A DNA stretch of 64,000 nt, from assembly GCA_030762895.1 (NCBI GenBank), contig CM061067.1:107417888-107481887 (forward strand), in the 5' to 3' direction. Both the position numbers and the translations under genes were made by a program. Shown in pieces: positions 1 through 11,487 of the stretch. Within the stretch, counting starts at the first letter, position 1; the number at the start of each line of letters is the position of its first letter. The notes under the pieces are model-generated. The model saw nothing but the letters and a program-made list of their open reading frames with translations. It was not told the DNA's origin and searched no databases. This DNA is from Sophora flavescens (Eukaryota > Streptophyta > Magnoliopsida > Fabales > Fabaceae).

Positions 1-1463
1 TTCATGTAGTGAAGTCATGGTGCACTTGCAATTTGATAAATTACATACAAATTTCAGAGAATTGAAAAGTACACAAATCAAATGAAGATTACACCAATAA
101 CAACAATTACACCACCAAAAATAAAAAGAATTTAGTACAATCCAATAAGGAACAAATACACTTAAAGAACAAGTGAAAGAAAAGAATTACAAGTCAAAAA
201 TGAATATTACAAGGACCTCACCACTCACTCACCATTCACTCAAAGATTGCCACTCCTGTATATCACTCAATGTAGACTTTTACTAGATGATTTTCTCTCT
301 TGTCTCTTTCCACTCAAGAGTTTCCTCTTCAAGGGATCTACAAATTGAAACAAGATTCTCAATCAATTAGTCTCCATTAAACAAATGAAAAATCAACCAA
401 TAGGCAATCATTTCAAAGAGGTCAAGAATTTTGAAAACAACTAACACAAACCTAATGGAATTTAGAAGACAAGCAAGAAAAGGTTCAAGAAGAATTGCAC
501 ACTCAAATTGATGTGAAGAAGACAAGTTGAAAGAGTTTAACAAAGTGTAATTCAAATTTAATCAAATTATTGGTGAACAAGTAATGATCAATGGGAAATG
601 TGCTAAACCAATTTCTGAAGGATCTATACAAATACAAGCATGTGAAATGGGGACAAGTCTTTTACCTTTTTCTGGAATTTTCCAAAATTTACACTTTTGC
701 CCCAAAACTTTGTATACTTACAATTTTGCCCCACTTTTTCTTTTTACACTATATTTTTTTAAAAAACTTCAGCCACTTGACTTTTTCTAATTACAATTTC
801 ACAGCAATTACACTTAATTTTAAAATTTACAAAAAGATCCTTCAATCATCAACAAATTTGAACATAATTGGTGTAATACTTGGAAATATGAACAATTCAA
901 GTAGTGTAAAATAATTCCCAAGTGAATGAGCACAAGTCAAGTAATTAGAGACCTAGATCTTTCATTCAAGTGGATGATAAACACATCATTTCCACAATTT
1001 GAATTTCATGAAGATCTATTAGGTTCTAAAAATTTGAAATCATTGAAGCACTTTTGATTAAAATTTGAATCAATCTTACTATTGTGAATTAAAATTTGAA
1101 TTTGAATTTTCAATTTGTTCAAAATCACAAAGTAAGGCAAATAGATCTATGCTTGAATTTCCAAGAAGCAACCAAAACACATGTGATGGAAGAACACAAG
1201 TAATATATGGCGCCTAAAATGTGAAGTGAAAATGTGGAGGGAAAAACATTTTCACAAAAAATTCAAGCAAGATCAATTCAAACACATTTCAAATTCTAGA
1301 TCCATGACCACAATTGGATTCAAATTGCTTTTCATCATCCAATTCATGTGGTAAATGGCGCCACTACTAATGAATTTTTCATTATGAATTTTGCTCCAAC
1401 TCAAAGATCATCATAGAATTTTAAAAAAAAATTGACATTAAATTCAAAACAATTGAATATCAA

Positions 1464-1482
1464 AGATCTAGCTCTAGATACC
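1464..1482 (-). other. Primer binding site of element A (initiator tRNA-Met type)
   Basis: Two bases after the LTR end the minus strand reads TGGTATCTAGAGCTAGATC. Its first seven bases match the complement of the plant initiator tRNA-Met 3' end (TGGTATCAGAGC); the next positions match with gaps. It is useful because the corresponding site is missing in element B. Confidence 0.65.
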
Positions 1483-1484
1483 AC

Positions 1485-2419
1485 TTGATGTGATCAATAA
1501 ATAGATCACTAACATTTCAGGATCTTCTTTGATCTAATTGTTTCAAAATTAGAGATCAAACACAATTCAAGCACAATTGTTACGAATCTTGTTCTTCAAG
1601 TGAAGAATCAAGAGAAACAAAAAGGAGTAGAAGATAAGAATAATTGATATATGACTATAAAGTAAATTGTAAGAAGCAAATTGCAAGAATTAAAGTGCAA
1701 GAATTAAAGAACAAAAGTAGAAAATGGATAGGAAGAAGATGAAGGGGAAGGCGCCACAATTGAATCATCTTTGAGAAGAAGATTGAATTGATAAGCCAAA
1801 GGAGGATTCACAACTTGAATATAGAAATTAAAGATAAGAATCAATGGTTCAACTCATGAACCAAGAAGAGGAGAACTCTCAACTCTCTCTAGAAATCTCA
1901 AGTTTGAGAAAACTCAATTGTATTCAAACTTGTAAAATGATTTACATGAAGCCTATTTATAGACTCATCCTACTTAAGGTGCAAGCTAGTCTAACTTGAA
2001 ATCTTCATTATCTTCTTCATGTAGTGAAGTGCAAGCTACTCTTACTTAAGGTGCAAGCTAGTCTAACTTGAAGTGCAAGCTACTCTTACTTAAGGTGCAA
2101 GTAGCATACATTTTCCTCTTCCACCCAAGTGTGGGCTTTGTTTTAGGCCTAATGCCTCTTACTCTTATGCTATGACCCAATAGGCCCAATTCCTAGACTA
2201 GTCCTAAGTGATTTTCTAATAAGCACTTTTATTACATGAACTATACTCTATACAAGGGTCTTAATCCCTACCTTTATTACATGAATTCTACTCTATACAA
2301 AGGTCCTAAGCCCTATCCCTAACTAGATATCTTAGACTCTTCTTTGTCTTGACCTTGTTATGGGTCCATGTGAGTCTTTTTTGCTTGGTCTTTTGCTTTG
2401 TGAATCCATGTCCATATCA
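1485..2419 (-). repeat. 5' LTR of element A
   Basis: The 935-bp LTR runs from TGATATGGAC (complement at 2419) to ATCACATCA (complement at 1485), the usual TG...CA ends. The part near 1490-2100 matches the R/U5 region of the 876-bp LTRs of element B, including the repeated phrase 'gcaagctag..taacttgaag' around 1980-2100 and the 'gcctatttatag' stretch whose complement is a TATA-like CTATAAATAGGC. The U3 tip near 2150-2419 is not shared with B. Confidence 0.75.
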
Positions 2420-2421
2420 GA

Positions 2422-3896
2422 ATGGCAAGTGAAGCAGACTCAAGCAACACTATGTACAATCCGGGTACATTTCTCAGCAAACCACCCATGTTCAATGGAA
2501 AGGATTACAAGTATTGGAAAAATAAGATGAAAATGTTCATTGAGTCAATTGACTTAGATCTTTGGGAAATTACATCTCAAGGACCACACAGTCCAGCTGA
2601 TAAAAGTGAAAATGCTATTCCAAGAAGCAGATGGACATCAGATCACAAAAATATGGTTCAGTTTAATGACAAAGCAAAATATCTTCTTTTTAATGGGTTT
2701 TGGCTCTAGCCCCCCCATTCTTTTTGTATTCTTTTATGTTCTTTTATAAATTTTAGACATGCTACAAATGATTGTTGAGGCTTTTGGTGCCAACCTAGTT
2801 GGGATGACTAGTCTCATAGTGATGCTTTTGTTTGGCTTAGTCTTTTTATAAAAAAAAAGTCAGTAGTTGTGAAACAACCAAAGGCATTTCGAACAGACTA
2901 GAAGAAGTATATGATGGAGATGCTGTTGTCAAAGAAACATCTGAAGAAAGATCAGTTAGTAATGTTGACAAGCGTCCATCTTCAAGTACACCAGAAGATC
3001 AACATTCTCAAAATGATGATGAAGATGATGAAGTTTCTGAAGCAACCAGAAAGATGAGAAGATCCTGGAACAAAATAAGAGCTAAGAAAGCAGCAATCCG
3101 AACAACTGGTGACAAGATGGCACCACTCAAAAAGATGATCACTTGGGAAGATCTGGACAAAGAATCAGATGAAGAGTTTAAATGCCTACTTGGAGACACT
3201 GACTCAGATTATGAGGTAAATTCTGAATTTGAGGATTTATAAGATGCCTATCATGAACTTCTCAGTGAATCTAACTGTATTCTTGATAAGTTTAAAGAAA
3301 TTAAGAAAAGATATGTGAAGCTCACTAAGGAGTATAAACAGAAAAATCTTGAGATTAATGAACTAGTCAAAGAAAACAGAAAGCTTAAAGCAGAAATGCT
3401 CAGAGATGAGATCATTACTGAAACACCACCATCTGAAGAAGTTTTGAAACTTCAACAGAAAGTGGAAGAGCTCACTAGTGATCTTGCTAGATTTGTCAAT
3501 GGCAAGAACAACCTGATGAAACTTCTCGGAAGTCAAAGGTCTAGTTTTGACAAAACTGGTATTGGATACATTCAAGAGAATCTTGATAATGTATCTAATA
3601 AACTCTCAGATAAACTGAAAGTTACTCATAAATCTTCTTTTGAAACATCATGTACATTTTGTGGAAAATCTGGACATATCACATCCAAGTGCTTTCACAA
3701 GAAGAAAGCCAAGTCTTCACAGACTAAAACAACTAATGGGAAATTACCCAAAAAGGTATGGGTACTAAAACACCTTATAATTCCTCTTGCAGATTTGTTG
3801 AGTAGAACAAAGAAGACACCTATGATAGAAGTTGAAAAATGGACCCTCACTACTCACAATCATAAAAGAGTATATATTCCAAAGCCTCCAATTTAA
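2422..3896 (+). pseudogene. Copia gag (SIRE-like), interrupted
   Basis: Gag is the structural protein that packages element RNA. The first 95 codons (2422-2709) carry the Copia gag N-terminus, with the motif KPPMFNGKDYKYWKNKM. The frame is then broken by a poly-A-tailed insertion (about 2693-2858). Coding sequence resumes in pieces: 3054-3242 (basic, then acidic) and 3315-3896, whose first 60 residues look like a coiled coil and which holds a CCHC zinc knuckle, CTFCGKSGHITSKC, at 3651-3692. After the knuckle the protein continues with a tail typical of the gag-pol junction (KHLIIPLADLLS) and stops at 3896, with no pol behind it. It cannot make a full gag. Confidence 0.8.
2693..2858 (+). mobile_element. 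Small poly-A-tailed retroposon insertion in gag
   Basis: About 165 bp interrupt the gag frame and end in a run of A (2850-2858). The piece holds 'ggtgccaacctagttggga', which resembles a tRNA-type A box, but I do not see a convincing B box. It could be a SINE or the 3' tail of a truncated LINE. No clear target duplication is visible. Confidence 0.4.
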
Positions 3897-4245
3897 GCAA
3901 GAACATCTTAGAAAGAAAGAGAAACAATAAAAGAGGTTAGTGATTTATTGAGACAAATCACTTACATTTAAGTTTTCAAAATCTTATATTAAATATTTTT
4001 ATGTATGAATATTTGTATGATGTGTCTGTTTGTTTAAAACCCATCTGATATGACGTGGACCCTCTTAACAGACTGAGAAAGACATAATTAATTTCAAATT
4101 CTCGAATGATTATGTGGGAAGTTAACGAGAAAATGTTTAGCTCCCTTCAACTAGTTTCTCTCTCCGCATGTTAGCATCATAAATGCTAAGTACTTTTCGT
4201 AAACCTCTCCCTCATATACAACCTTTCACCTTCAGACTCTTCTCT

Positions 4246-4304
4246 CTATAAAGTTCTCACCTTTTCATTTTCAAAACCTAATCTCTCTTCGTCTTCCTAC
4301 CCAA
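4246..4304 (+). promoter_or_regulatory. Candidate internal promoter of the env-like gene
   Basis: A good TATA box, CTATAAAG, lies at 4246-4253 in pyrimidine-rich DNA (many CTCT runs from 4140 to 4300). The env-like ATG is 52 bp downstream, after an unstructured C/T/A leader. The distance is right for a plant TATA box with a start site about 30 bp downstream and a leader of about 20 bases. This is inference from spacing alone. Confidence 0.4.
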
Positions 4305-6914
4305 ATGGCTTCCAGAAAGACTACAAACCCTTATGTTGTACCTAATATGGAAGAATCTGAAGCAAGGAAGATAACCATCGAGCACATAGTTGAGTTTCAA
4401 GAGATAAAAGATGCCGGATTGGATGTTTTCCCAGAACTAGAGTATGCTGGATGGATGAACTTATTTTCTATTAGAGAGAACGTATACCCTCACGTCGTCA
4501 AAGAGTTTTGGAAGAACTCCGCTTCGTCAAGGCATGCACACTTGTTCAGCGTTGTTGGAAATGTGAATGCAGTAAGGCACCAGTTCGACATCTTTGACAT
4601 TGTTAAAGCAACGGGTTGTGCTAGAGAAGGAATCGGTCTGTCAGAAGATTGGGAAGAACAGGAAAACAAGGAAGATGTCAGTTTTACACTGTTTGGAGAT
4701 CGGCTTGTAGATAGCAAGTTTGTTCGTTATCTGACACCCAAAGCAAGGTTTCTATATTTGCTTCTAACCAGGTGTGTCACTCCAAGAAAAGGTTCTGTGA
4801 ACATTATCTCCAGAATAGATAAGTTTGCTTTATATTATCTTCTACAGTTCAAGAAAGTTGATATGAATGACCTAATCTTTAACCGTATGCTTAGGATAGT
4901 AAGTGGAAATAAAACATGCTATCCATATGCTATGTTGTTAACAAGATTGGTCAGAAACAAAGGAACCGTCTTGAATTATGAATTCTTGAACAAAATCCCT
5001 ATTGTGTCCATAGAAATTCTTAGGGACTTAGGAATGAAAACTGAAGCAGGAAATGATATCATTACTAACCCTAGGAACCCTGTGAACCCTATTGATGAAA
5101 CTGATGATGAAAGGAACCTTGAGGATTATGATGACAAAAAGCTCATTACTTGTATTCTGAAAAGAAAAAGTAAGGAAGTGTCTGTGGTAGAAAGCAACAA
5201 AAAGAAAAGATTGAGGAAGTCGAAAAATGAAGAAACCCCAGTTCTGTTGAACAAATCTGTTACTGAGTTAGTTGTTGGTTTGTCTGAATGTTTTAACAAA
5301 AAGAAAAGAGTGACATGAAAGAGGAAAGGAAGAAAGAATGATCAAGAGGAAGGTAGATTAAGCAAAGGTATAAGGATCAATGAACCAAGGCAGGATAAAG
5401 AAATGGTTCAGAAAAGGCAGGTAGAAGAACACGAAGTAGAACAAGAAGAAAAACAAGAAGAACAAGAAACTCAGGTAGTTAAAGAAGAAACCGAGGAAGA
5501 AAGAAAAAGAAGGATGAAAGAGTTTGAAGAAAACTGGAACAAATACAGGTTTGGATGGTGTGCCAAGTACAGGCCTGACCAAGATATCTCTCCCCAACCT
5601 ATTAAGATTATTGAAGGAATCCCCTTAGCTCTGCAAGCTCTTGAAGCTTTAAGGAAACCATTGAAGGCAAGGAAATTCATTGCAAATGATACTCATGTCC
5701 CTATCCCAAGATTTCTCTTGGAGGATGATCAGAGGAAAAATCTCAAGATAAAGATTGATGAGAACATATGCACTCCAATAGATGTAAATGTGTATCTTGA
5801 GGATGAAAAGGGTCAATTGGATGCTGAATCATCAAGCTCTGGTTTGACAGAATATCATAACCCTTACCTCATAATGGAAGGATTGGATTTGATGCCCTGC
5901 AACATTTTGGGTATGTTGGACCTTCACAACCCTTACCTCTGTACCCCCTTTTCATAAGTTATCTTTTCATGGTTGTGTCTGGAACAAGATTGCATCTATT
6001 CATAAACACTTTTTACATCATCTTTGTTGGTCCAAGAGAATTCATTACATGGCTGGAAGATTCCATTTTATGAGGATCAAAAAGAACCTCTTCCCCTTCG
6101 TAGGACAATTGAAAGTCTGTTTTATACCATAATCACCCACTCTCTAGTTACTAGATTAAGTCTTTGGTGTAGAACTCCTTTTTCTGAAGAAACCGTCCCT
6201 GGAAATCTCCCTTTATTGCATCAATTTTTGTGTCTAAACTCTCTGCACCACTTCATATTTTCCATTTTTGATACCTTTCATGTGTCAAGAAACTCTATCA
6301 CTGTCTTGTTTGAAAATTGTTTGTATCTTGATATCTCATCTTAGCCGAATTTATCTGACATTGATGATGAATAATATGCTTCTGTCCCTCAAGTTTCTAT
6401 TTGTGTCCGCCTCATCTTTGATTAACTTCTCTGCAACAACTCATTCTGAATCACCTGAAAGAACTAAATTGGTTGAATCTTCTGAGCAAGGTGAAGTAAT
6501 TGTGATAGAAGAAGCTCTTCCTTTTTTTGAAAAAGAAGTTGTAATGGAAGAAGCTACGACTGTTGAAGTTTCTCCTGATGAAACAAGCTTGGTATCACTT
6601 TCTGCTCCCGAAGTGTTGTCTGCACCTTTGTCAAACATCCTACTTATGCCATGTTATAATAACTACCATGAGGCAATGCATCCAGATCAAGAAATGGTTG
6701 AAACCATCCTTCTTCTCTGTTGGACTCTGTGCAAAACAATCAAGAAGTTGAGAACCCGTAACATGTCCCTCAACATTCTGATATGAATCATAGAGCTGAA
6801 CAAAATCTTGCGTATGTCAGTGATCCTGTGGCTAGAGCTGAGTTGCGTGGTTTGAGACAGGAAATGAAACAAGTAGTGAACCTTCTGCACAAGATCCTCG
6901 AGAAGATGAATTGA
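4305..6914 (+). pseudogene. Env-like gene of SIRE/Maximus Copia, broken
   Basis: The first 337 codons (4305-5318) are open and resemble the 'putative plant transposon protein' domain found in env-like ORFs of SIRE-type elements, with motifs such as YLTPKARFLYLLLTRCVTPR. It ends in a lysine-rich stretch. The first stop, TGA at 5316-5318, is a point lesion: the same frame continues to 5957 with a Glu/Lys/Arg-rich, probably coiled-coil segment (5403-5540). After that, coding potential moves to another frame (about 6268-6786), and the likely true C-terminus is the helical stretch ending in TGA at 6912-6914. I see no clear signal peptide or membrane span in the intact part, so the 'envelope' label is only by position and family. 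Function unknown. Confidence 0.65.
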
Positions 6915-7150
6915 TTAAAAAAGTTTTTCAATGATGCTTTTACTTTAGTTTCTACATTTTTTTTAACTATTGATTAATTGTTGTTTGATTGAGCTTTTGT
7001 TAGACTCATATTTATCTATTTGATGGTTGAAGTTTATCTCATATCTGTTGGGTAGTATACACTTATGTATTATATCTTATATCATATGTCTGTTTTTCTA
7101 CCAAAATACCTCCCCAAAAGTACCCCAAGTACTTTCCTTTTTGATAATGC

Positions 7151-7262
7151 CAAAAGGGGGAGAAAAAGAAAGAAATAAGAAATTGAGAAAGAGAAAGAAA
7201 TAAGAAAATGAAAAGGAGAAAGAAATAAGAAAAATTTAAAAAGAGAAAGAAATAATAAATGA
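7151..7262 (+). repeat. Purine-rich zone with AGAAAGAAATAAGAAA repeats
   Basis: About 110 bp, almost all A and G, contain three to four degenerate copies of 'gagaaagaaataagaaa' just after the phrase 'gccaaaagggggag'. Such zones between env-like gene and LTR are known in SIRE/Maximus elements. The same phrase in element C (around 22160) is where CACTA-1 inserted. Confidence 0.7.
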
Positions 7263-7423
7263 TAAAACTCTTCGCTGTCATAAGCATAGCATAAGTTCAG
7301 GGGGAGTCTCTAAACTCTCTTGATAAAAGGCTTTGATCTCTTATTTGTTTGTGCTAAATTTTTATCATCTTTGTCTGTTTTTCGTGTTCAATATAAAATC
7401 ATATGGAATGTTTGTCATCATCT

Positions 7424-7436
7424 AAAAAGGGGAGAA
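7424..7436 (+). other. Polypurine tract of the SIRE-like element
   Basis: AAAAAGGGGAGAA directly precedes the LTR start TGTTAAGTC. This is the expected site for plus-strand priming. Confidence 0.75.
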
Positions 7437-8790
7437 TGTTAAGTCATAAAGCGTCTGATTCGTCACGATTGACTCACACTCCTGTGGCCCTTGCGTGTTT
7501 TGATGAACCCAAACATTATGTAATCGATTTTACATTGAACCATCTGAATATTTCTAATCAACTACTTGAGTTGTGTAGCCAAAGCATTCTATCTTAGCAG
7601 ATCAATTCAACAAAACATTATGAAAGAATCAAAAGGTTGTATACAAGTGTCTGACTCAAAGCTGATGAAGTACAATGTGTGTGAAGTCTGACTCACACTG
7701 AAGTCTATATCAACATCTCTCAGACTCATCAAATTATTAAAAAAAAGAGCAGCTAGCAGCAGTATCAAAGCAAAGCAGTCAATGACTGTCATCTTCATTG
7801 AAAGCAAAAGGAAAAAGACTTATCGATTCAAGAAAGGAAAGTATCAAGCAAATACTCTTATAAGAATACTGTTCGTTCTTACAAGATTGTCTGTGCTTAT
7901 TGAAGACCAAGAAGGCTGAAGTAGTTATCAAGTCAAACTAATGGTCAAAGTATTCGAAGAATACAAAAACTATCTTCTTAAGGAAATTGAATGAAGAAGG
8001 ATCAAGATTACAGATCAAAACAAGTCTAAAAGGTCTCACTTCAAAGAAGCGTCTATCTCTCTCAGTATGCGTCTAAGCTTCTGACAAAGTCAGAATCACT
8101 CTTATGACAGATTAACTTGTTTGATTCAAAATATATTCAAGCATCCACAAGCTTCAAAAACACTATTCACCCCCATTCTAGTGTTGTTTTATGCCATTTC
8201 AGAGAGGACTGTGGGATTTATCCTGGTTCACCCGCAAATTTTTGGCTACAACAGTCCTTGGTTTCACCAAGTTTTATCACTATGACTAATCAAGAATACA
8301 GACGAGTATTATTTGCACACCTAGCCTCTCCAGGCTCAGCTGCAAGTTTTATTTCCACACCTAGCCTCTTCAGGGTCAACAACAAGTATTGTTTCAACAA
8401 GCCTCTTCAAGCTCAAGAGGTTTGAAGGTAGATTGAAGTACAACTTCAATATCAAACAACAACAATTCATCCAAATAACACTTCAAAAAGTGAATCAGAA
8501 TTTATGATCAGGTAAGTTGTAGAATGAGATCTTCTCCAAATGATTCGTATCTTGGAGAGAATATTATCAGAGTGTGAGAGCTTTCTTCTTTAGTATTTAT
8601 CTGTAAGAATACTTTTTATTTTAAGTGTGTATATGTCTCTTGTAAGTTTCTTGTGAATATTGTATCTCTGATCTCTGTTCTTCAATCTTTGAGTTCTTCA
8701 ATTTATACTTGTCAATAATAGATATGCTGAAGTAAGATCAGGGATATTCTCTTTATCTTATGGACATATAATAGTCATTCTGACTTGGCA
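7437..8790 (+). repeat. 3' LTR of the SIRE-like element
   Basis: It starts TGTTAAGTCATAAAGC right after the polypurine tract. The 3' end is set provisionally at 'tgacttggca' (8790), because beyond it the sequence reads as the opposite-orientation copy. The first 150 bp match the complement of 9750-9898 with about 30% divergence. Confidence 0.6.
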
Positions 8791-9898
8791 TTAAATGAAA
8801 GAGAATGTTGGAGGTCCTTTGTTGACCACAGAGCATAGCAAATATACTTTTCTTACTAGGGCAACGTTTCTTTCTTGATTTGTGCAACACTTAGAAAAGC
8901 TCAAAGAAAAGGTGCTTTTCACTTTATTGCATAAAAGGAGAGCTACAACAGTGCTTTTATCTTTTCTTCCTTTTTGCACTCGATAGAAGACAAGGAAAAA
9001 CTTTATACTTATTTAAATATTTTTGATTCATTTCTTCAATAAATCACTTCTATTCAGATTCCCAAGTATTTTCTTCATATGATATTTTTTCTTTTTGAAC
9101 GTTGCTTTAGCACGAGAGAAAATATATCTTCATACTTAAATGGTTCATGTCTTTAAAACAAGATATATGTCCTTGAACGCATTTAGGATGCTGTTTTTGA
9201 TTCTGACATGAGCTAAGTGCATTTTTGGTTCTGTCAGAACTTCAGACACATCATTAGATCTTCAGATGCTTCTTTGTATGTATGAGTCTCACTTAAGACT
9301 TAGTCTGTAACTTGATCTATCTTCTTTCATCTTTCTTCAGAAGATTGCATTTTCACTATTTGTAGTCTTTCTTACAGAGTATTTGATCAGTGTATAGCTT
9401 TTTGGAGAATTTCTTGGTTCTTCAATTGAGAGAGGAGGTGAATATCTTTGAGTAGGTTTACTCCTTCTCTTTCAACATAATCTTCACAAGGAGTAGCTTG
9501 ATGATCAGTTGATACTTATCTTCTTCTTCTATTCTTCAAGATATTTGATAGTGAATATCAATTTGCCTTATTGCTTTTAGCTGCTTCCTTTATCTTCAAG
9601 GAGTTTGAGATATGAGAGCTACTATAATACATCAGTGCTTAAGTCCTTCATTAGTCGCATTAGTTTACTAGATGCTTGAGCTTCCAAAGATCAGACGCAC
9701 TTATATGCTTCGATCCTTTTATTGAATTGCCCTATTAAGATTACTGTCTTTTTCTGCACATCTCAAGTAGATGATTAGCAATATTCAGACAGTTCAATTA
9801 AAATCATTGGCTCAATGTTTGGGTTGATCAAAACATACACGAGCTAACTGGAGGGTGAGTCAGACGCATGACAGAGTCAAAAGCTTTATGACTTAACA
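8791..9898 (-). repeat. Inverted SIRE/Maximus-type LTR, truncated
   Basis: Read on the minus strand it begins TGTTAAGTCATAAAGC at 9898, identical for 16 bases to the LTR start at 7437. It then keeps the same order of phrases (CGTCTGACTCAC, TTTTGATCAACCCAAACATT, CTACTTGAG), so it is a diverged LTR of the same family pointing the other way. No internal sequence or polypurine tract is attached, and the 5'/3' break near 8791 is approximate. Confidence 0.6.
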
Positions 9899-10611
9899 CT
9901 GATTGTGTTGTCAATTCACATGGAAATCATTCTTGATATTCTATGCATATGTAAAATAATTTGTGTTTAATCTATGTGTTGTATATGTAAAATTATTTGT
10001 GTTTTATCTATTTGTCCTCTATGTTATGCCAAACGATCGGAATTCGTATTCCTCTGTTATTCCTCGATATGATTACCTTTACAGTTTGTTGATAAGTCAT
10101 CCTGGTTGGAGAAATCTATTTGGATACTCCTTTATTTTTGAGAATTGAGTTTTATAAACTTAACTAGTTGCTTTTTCCGCAAATGAGTACAACCGAGAAA
10201 TGGAGTGATCTTTTACAGATCATATATTGTTAGTCTATGTGTGTAAAGAGTTATAAATTCCCTGGAAAATGAAAATTTTGTCAAATCATTTATTTATTTT
10301 TTATGCCAAGTGAGTCGGAGTTTCTTAGAGTGATGAAATCTGAAAAAATTTTACGGTTACCTTCTTAGAGACCCAACGTAATTTTTTACTTGAATCCTAG
10401 ACTCTTGGAAAGAAAGAAAATCACTGTCGTCAAAGATTTTTCCTCCGAAGGAAGTTCTCGTGGAAGGAGGAACTTTATTAGAGTCACGTTTCTAAATATG
10501 TGGCTGCACAACACATTTTTACATTCAGGAACCTATTAATGATCCTTTTTGCATATAGAATATCCTCTGTTTTTATATTCTTTCCACTTTATTCTTTCTT
10601 ATGAGACTAGA
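9899..10611. other. No gene seen; probable degraded Gypsy internal sequence
   Basis: The 710 bp have no ORF above 61 codons and no motif I recognise. The stretch is continuous, across the insertion of element B, with 15500-15913, which ends in a Gypsy-type 3' tail. It is therefore probably non-coding internal sequence of that older element. Confidence 0.4.
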
Positions 10612-11487
10612 TGATGTGATCCTAGGAAGCACAACCTTAATGGGCCAATGGGGGCAAGTCAACTTTGAAGCAAATCTAAATCAAACCTACTTCCCAATTT
10701 TGGTTGTTTCTTGAGTTGTAGATGTCTAATTTAAGTGATCTTGGATGCGTTGGAAAGCTCAGAAGATTATCTACAAATCTTATGTTTGACTCAAGACCTG
10801 ATTCAGCATCTCTAATGACTCAAATTAGGCTACAAGTTTAGTACGAAATTCTGTACGGGTTTTGATTTAGTTAGGCATGTAATTGGGCTTAACAGTGTTC
10901 CAAGCCCATTAGGACTTATAGTAGCTTACACCTCAAGTAATACTAGCTTGCAACTTAAGTTAGAGTAGCTTGCACTTCAAGTTATTCTAGCTTGCACCTT
11001 AAGTAGGATGAGCCTATAAATAGGCTTCATGTAAATCATTTTTGAAGTTTTGAATACATTTGAGTTTTCTCATACCTGAGATTTCTAGAGAGGGTTGAGA
11101 GTTCTCCTCTTCTTGGTTTTTGAATTGAACCTTTGATTCTTATCTTGGATATCCTTATTCAAGTGGTGAATCCTCCTTTGGCTTATCAATTCAATCTTCA
11201 ACTCCATGAAGCATTGATTGTGGCGCCCTCTTCTTCTTCTCCACCTCTTCCATTTTCTACTTTGTGTTCTTTAATTCTTGCACTTTAATTTTATGCACTT
11301 TAATTCTTGTTCTTGCTATTTAAATTCATATACAATTGTGCCCTTCTACTCCTTTTTGTTTCTCTTGATTCTCACTTGAGATTCAAGTTTCATTCAATTG
11401 TTCTTGTTTGTGTTTGATCTTGAATTTAAAGCAATTAGTTCAAAGAAAGATCCTCAAATGTTTAGTGATCAATCCTTGATCATACCA
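10612..11487 (+). repeat. 5' LTR of element B
   Basis: It runs from TGATGTGATCCTAGG to TGATCATACCA. It matches the 3' LTR over its full length with scattered substitutions (for example CCAATGGGGG here against CCAACGGGGG there), showing an old insertion. The 'gagcctataaataggctt' stretch at about 11003-11020 contains a palindromic TATA-like box. Confidence 0.85.

Larger units (their letters stand above)
1..2419 (-). mobile_element. Gypsy LTR retrotransposon A, 5' part (runs off window)
   Basis: This is the 5' end of a Gypsy-type element read on the minus strand: LTR 2419-1485, primer binding site at 1482-1464, a long untranslated leader, and the first codons of gag (ATG complement at 16-18) running out of the window. 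The leader is a near copy, in opposite orientation, of the leader of element B (about 11500-12817), which defines the family. The LTR begins TGATATGGAC and ends ATCACATCA. Its U3 differs from that of element B, so the two are related subfamilies. The element abuts the first codon of a Copia gag gene at 2422, so it has inserted there or recombined with it. The other end is outside the window. Confidence 0.8.
2420..8790 (+). mobile_element. SIRE/Maximus-like Copia element, pol deleted
   Basis: In order: gag with a zinc knuckle (2422-3896), no protease, integrase, RT or RNase H, then an env-like gene with its own TATA-like box (4305-6914), a purine-rich zone with the phrase 'gccaaaagggggag' (7149), a polypurine tract and a 3' LTR from 7437. 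The gag-pol-env-like order with a purine-rich 3' zone is known for the SIRE/Maximus lineage of Copia. The 5' LTR is not in the window because element A occupies the position just before the gag ATG. The right boundary near 8790 is approximate. Confidence 0.7.

Noticed and set aside
367..555. 62-codon ORF (minus), also present at 12281-12469 (plus), and partner ORFs at 584-914 and 11923-12252
   Set aside because: They recur only because the leaders of elements A and B are near copies. The reading frames have no coding bias and overlap in antisense, so I treat them as chance ORFs in a non-coding leader.
5358..5597. 79-codon minus-strand ORF rich in Phe
   Set aside because: It is the antisense shadow of the Glu/Lys-rich stretch in the env-like gene.
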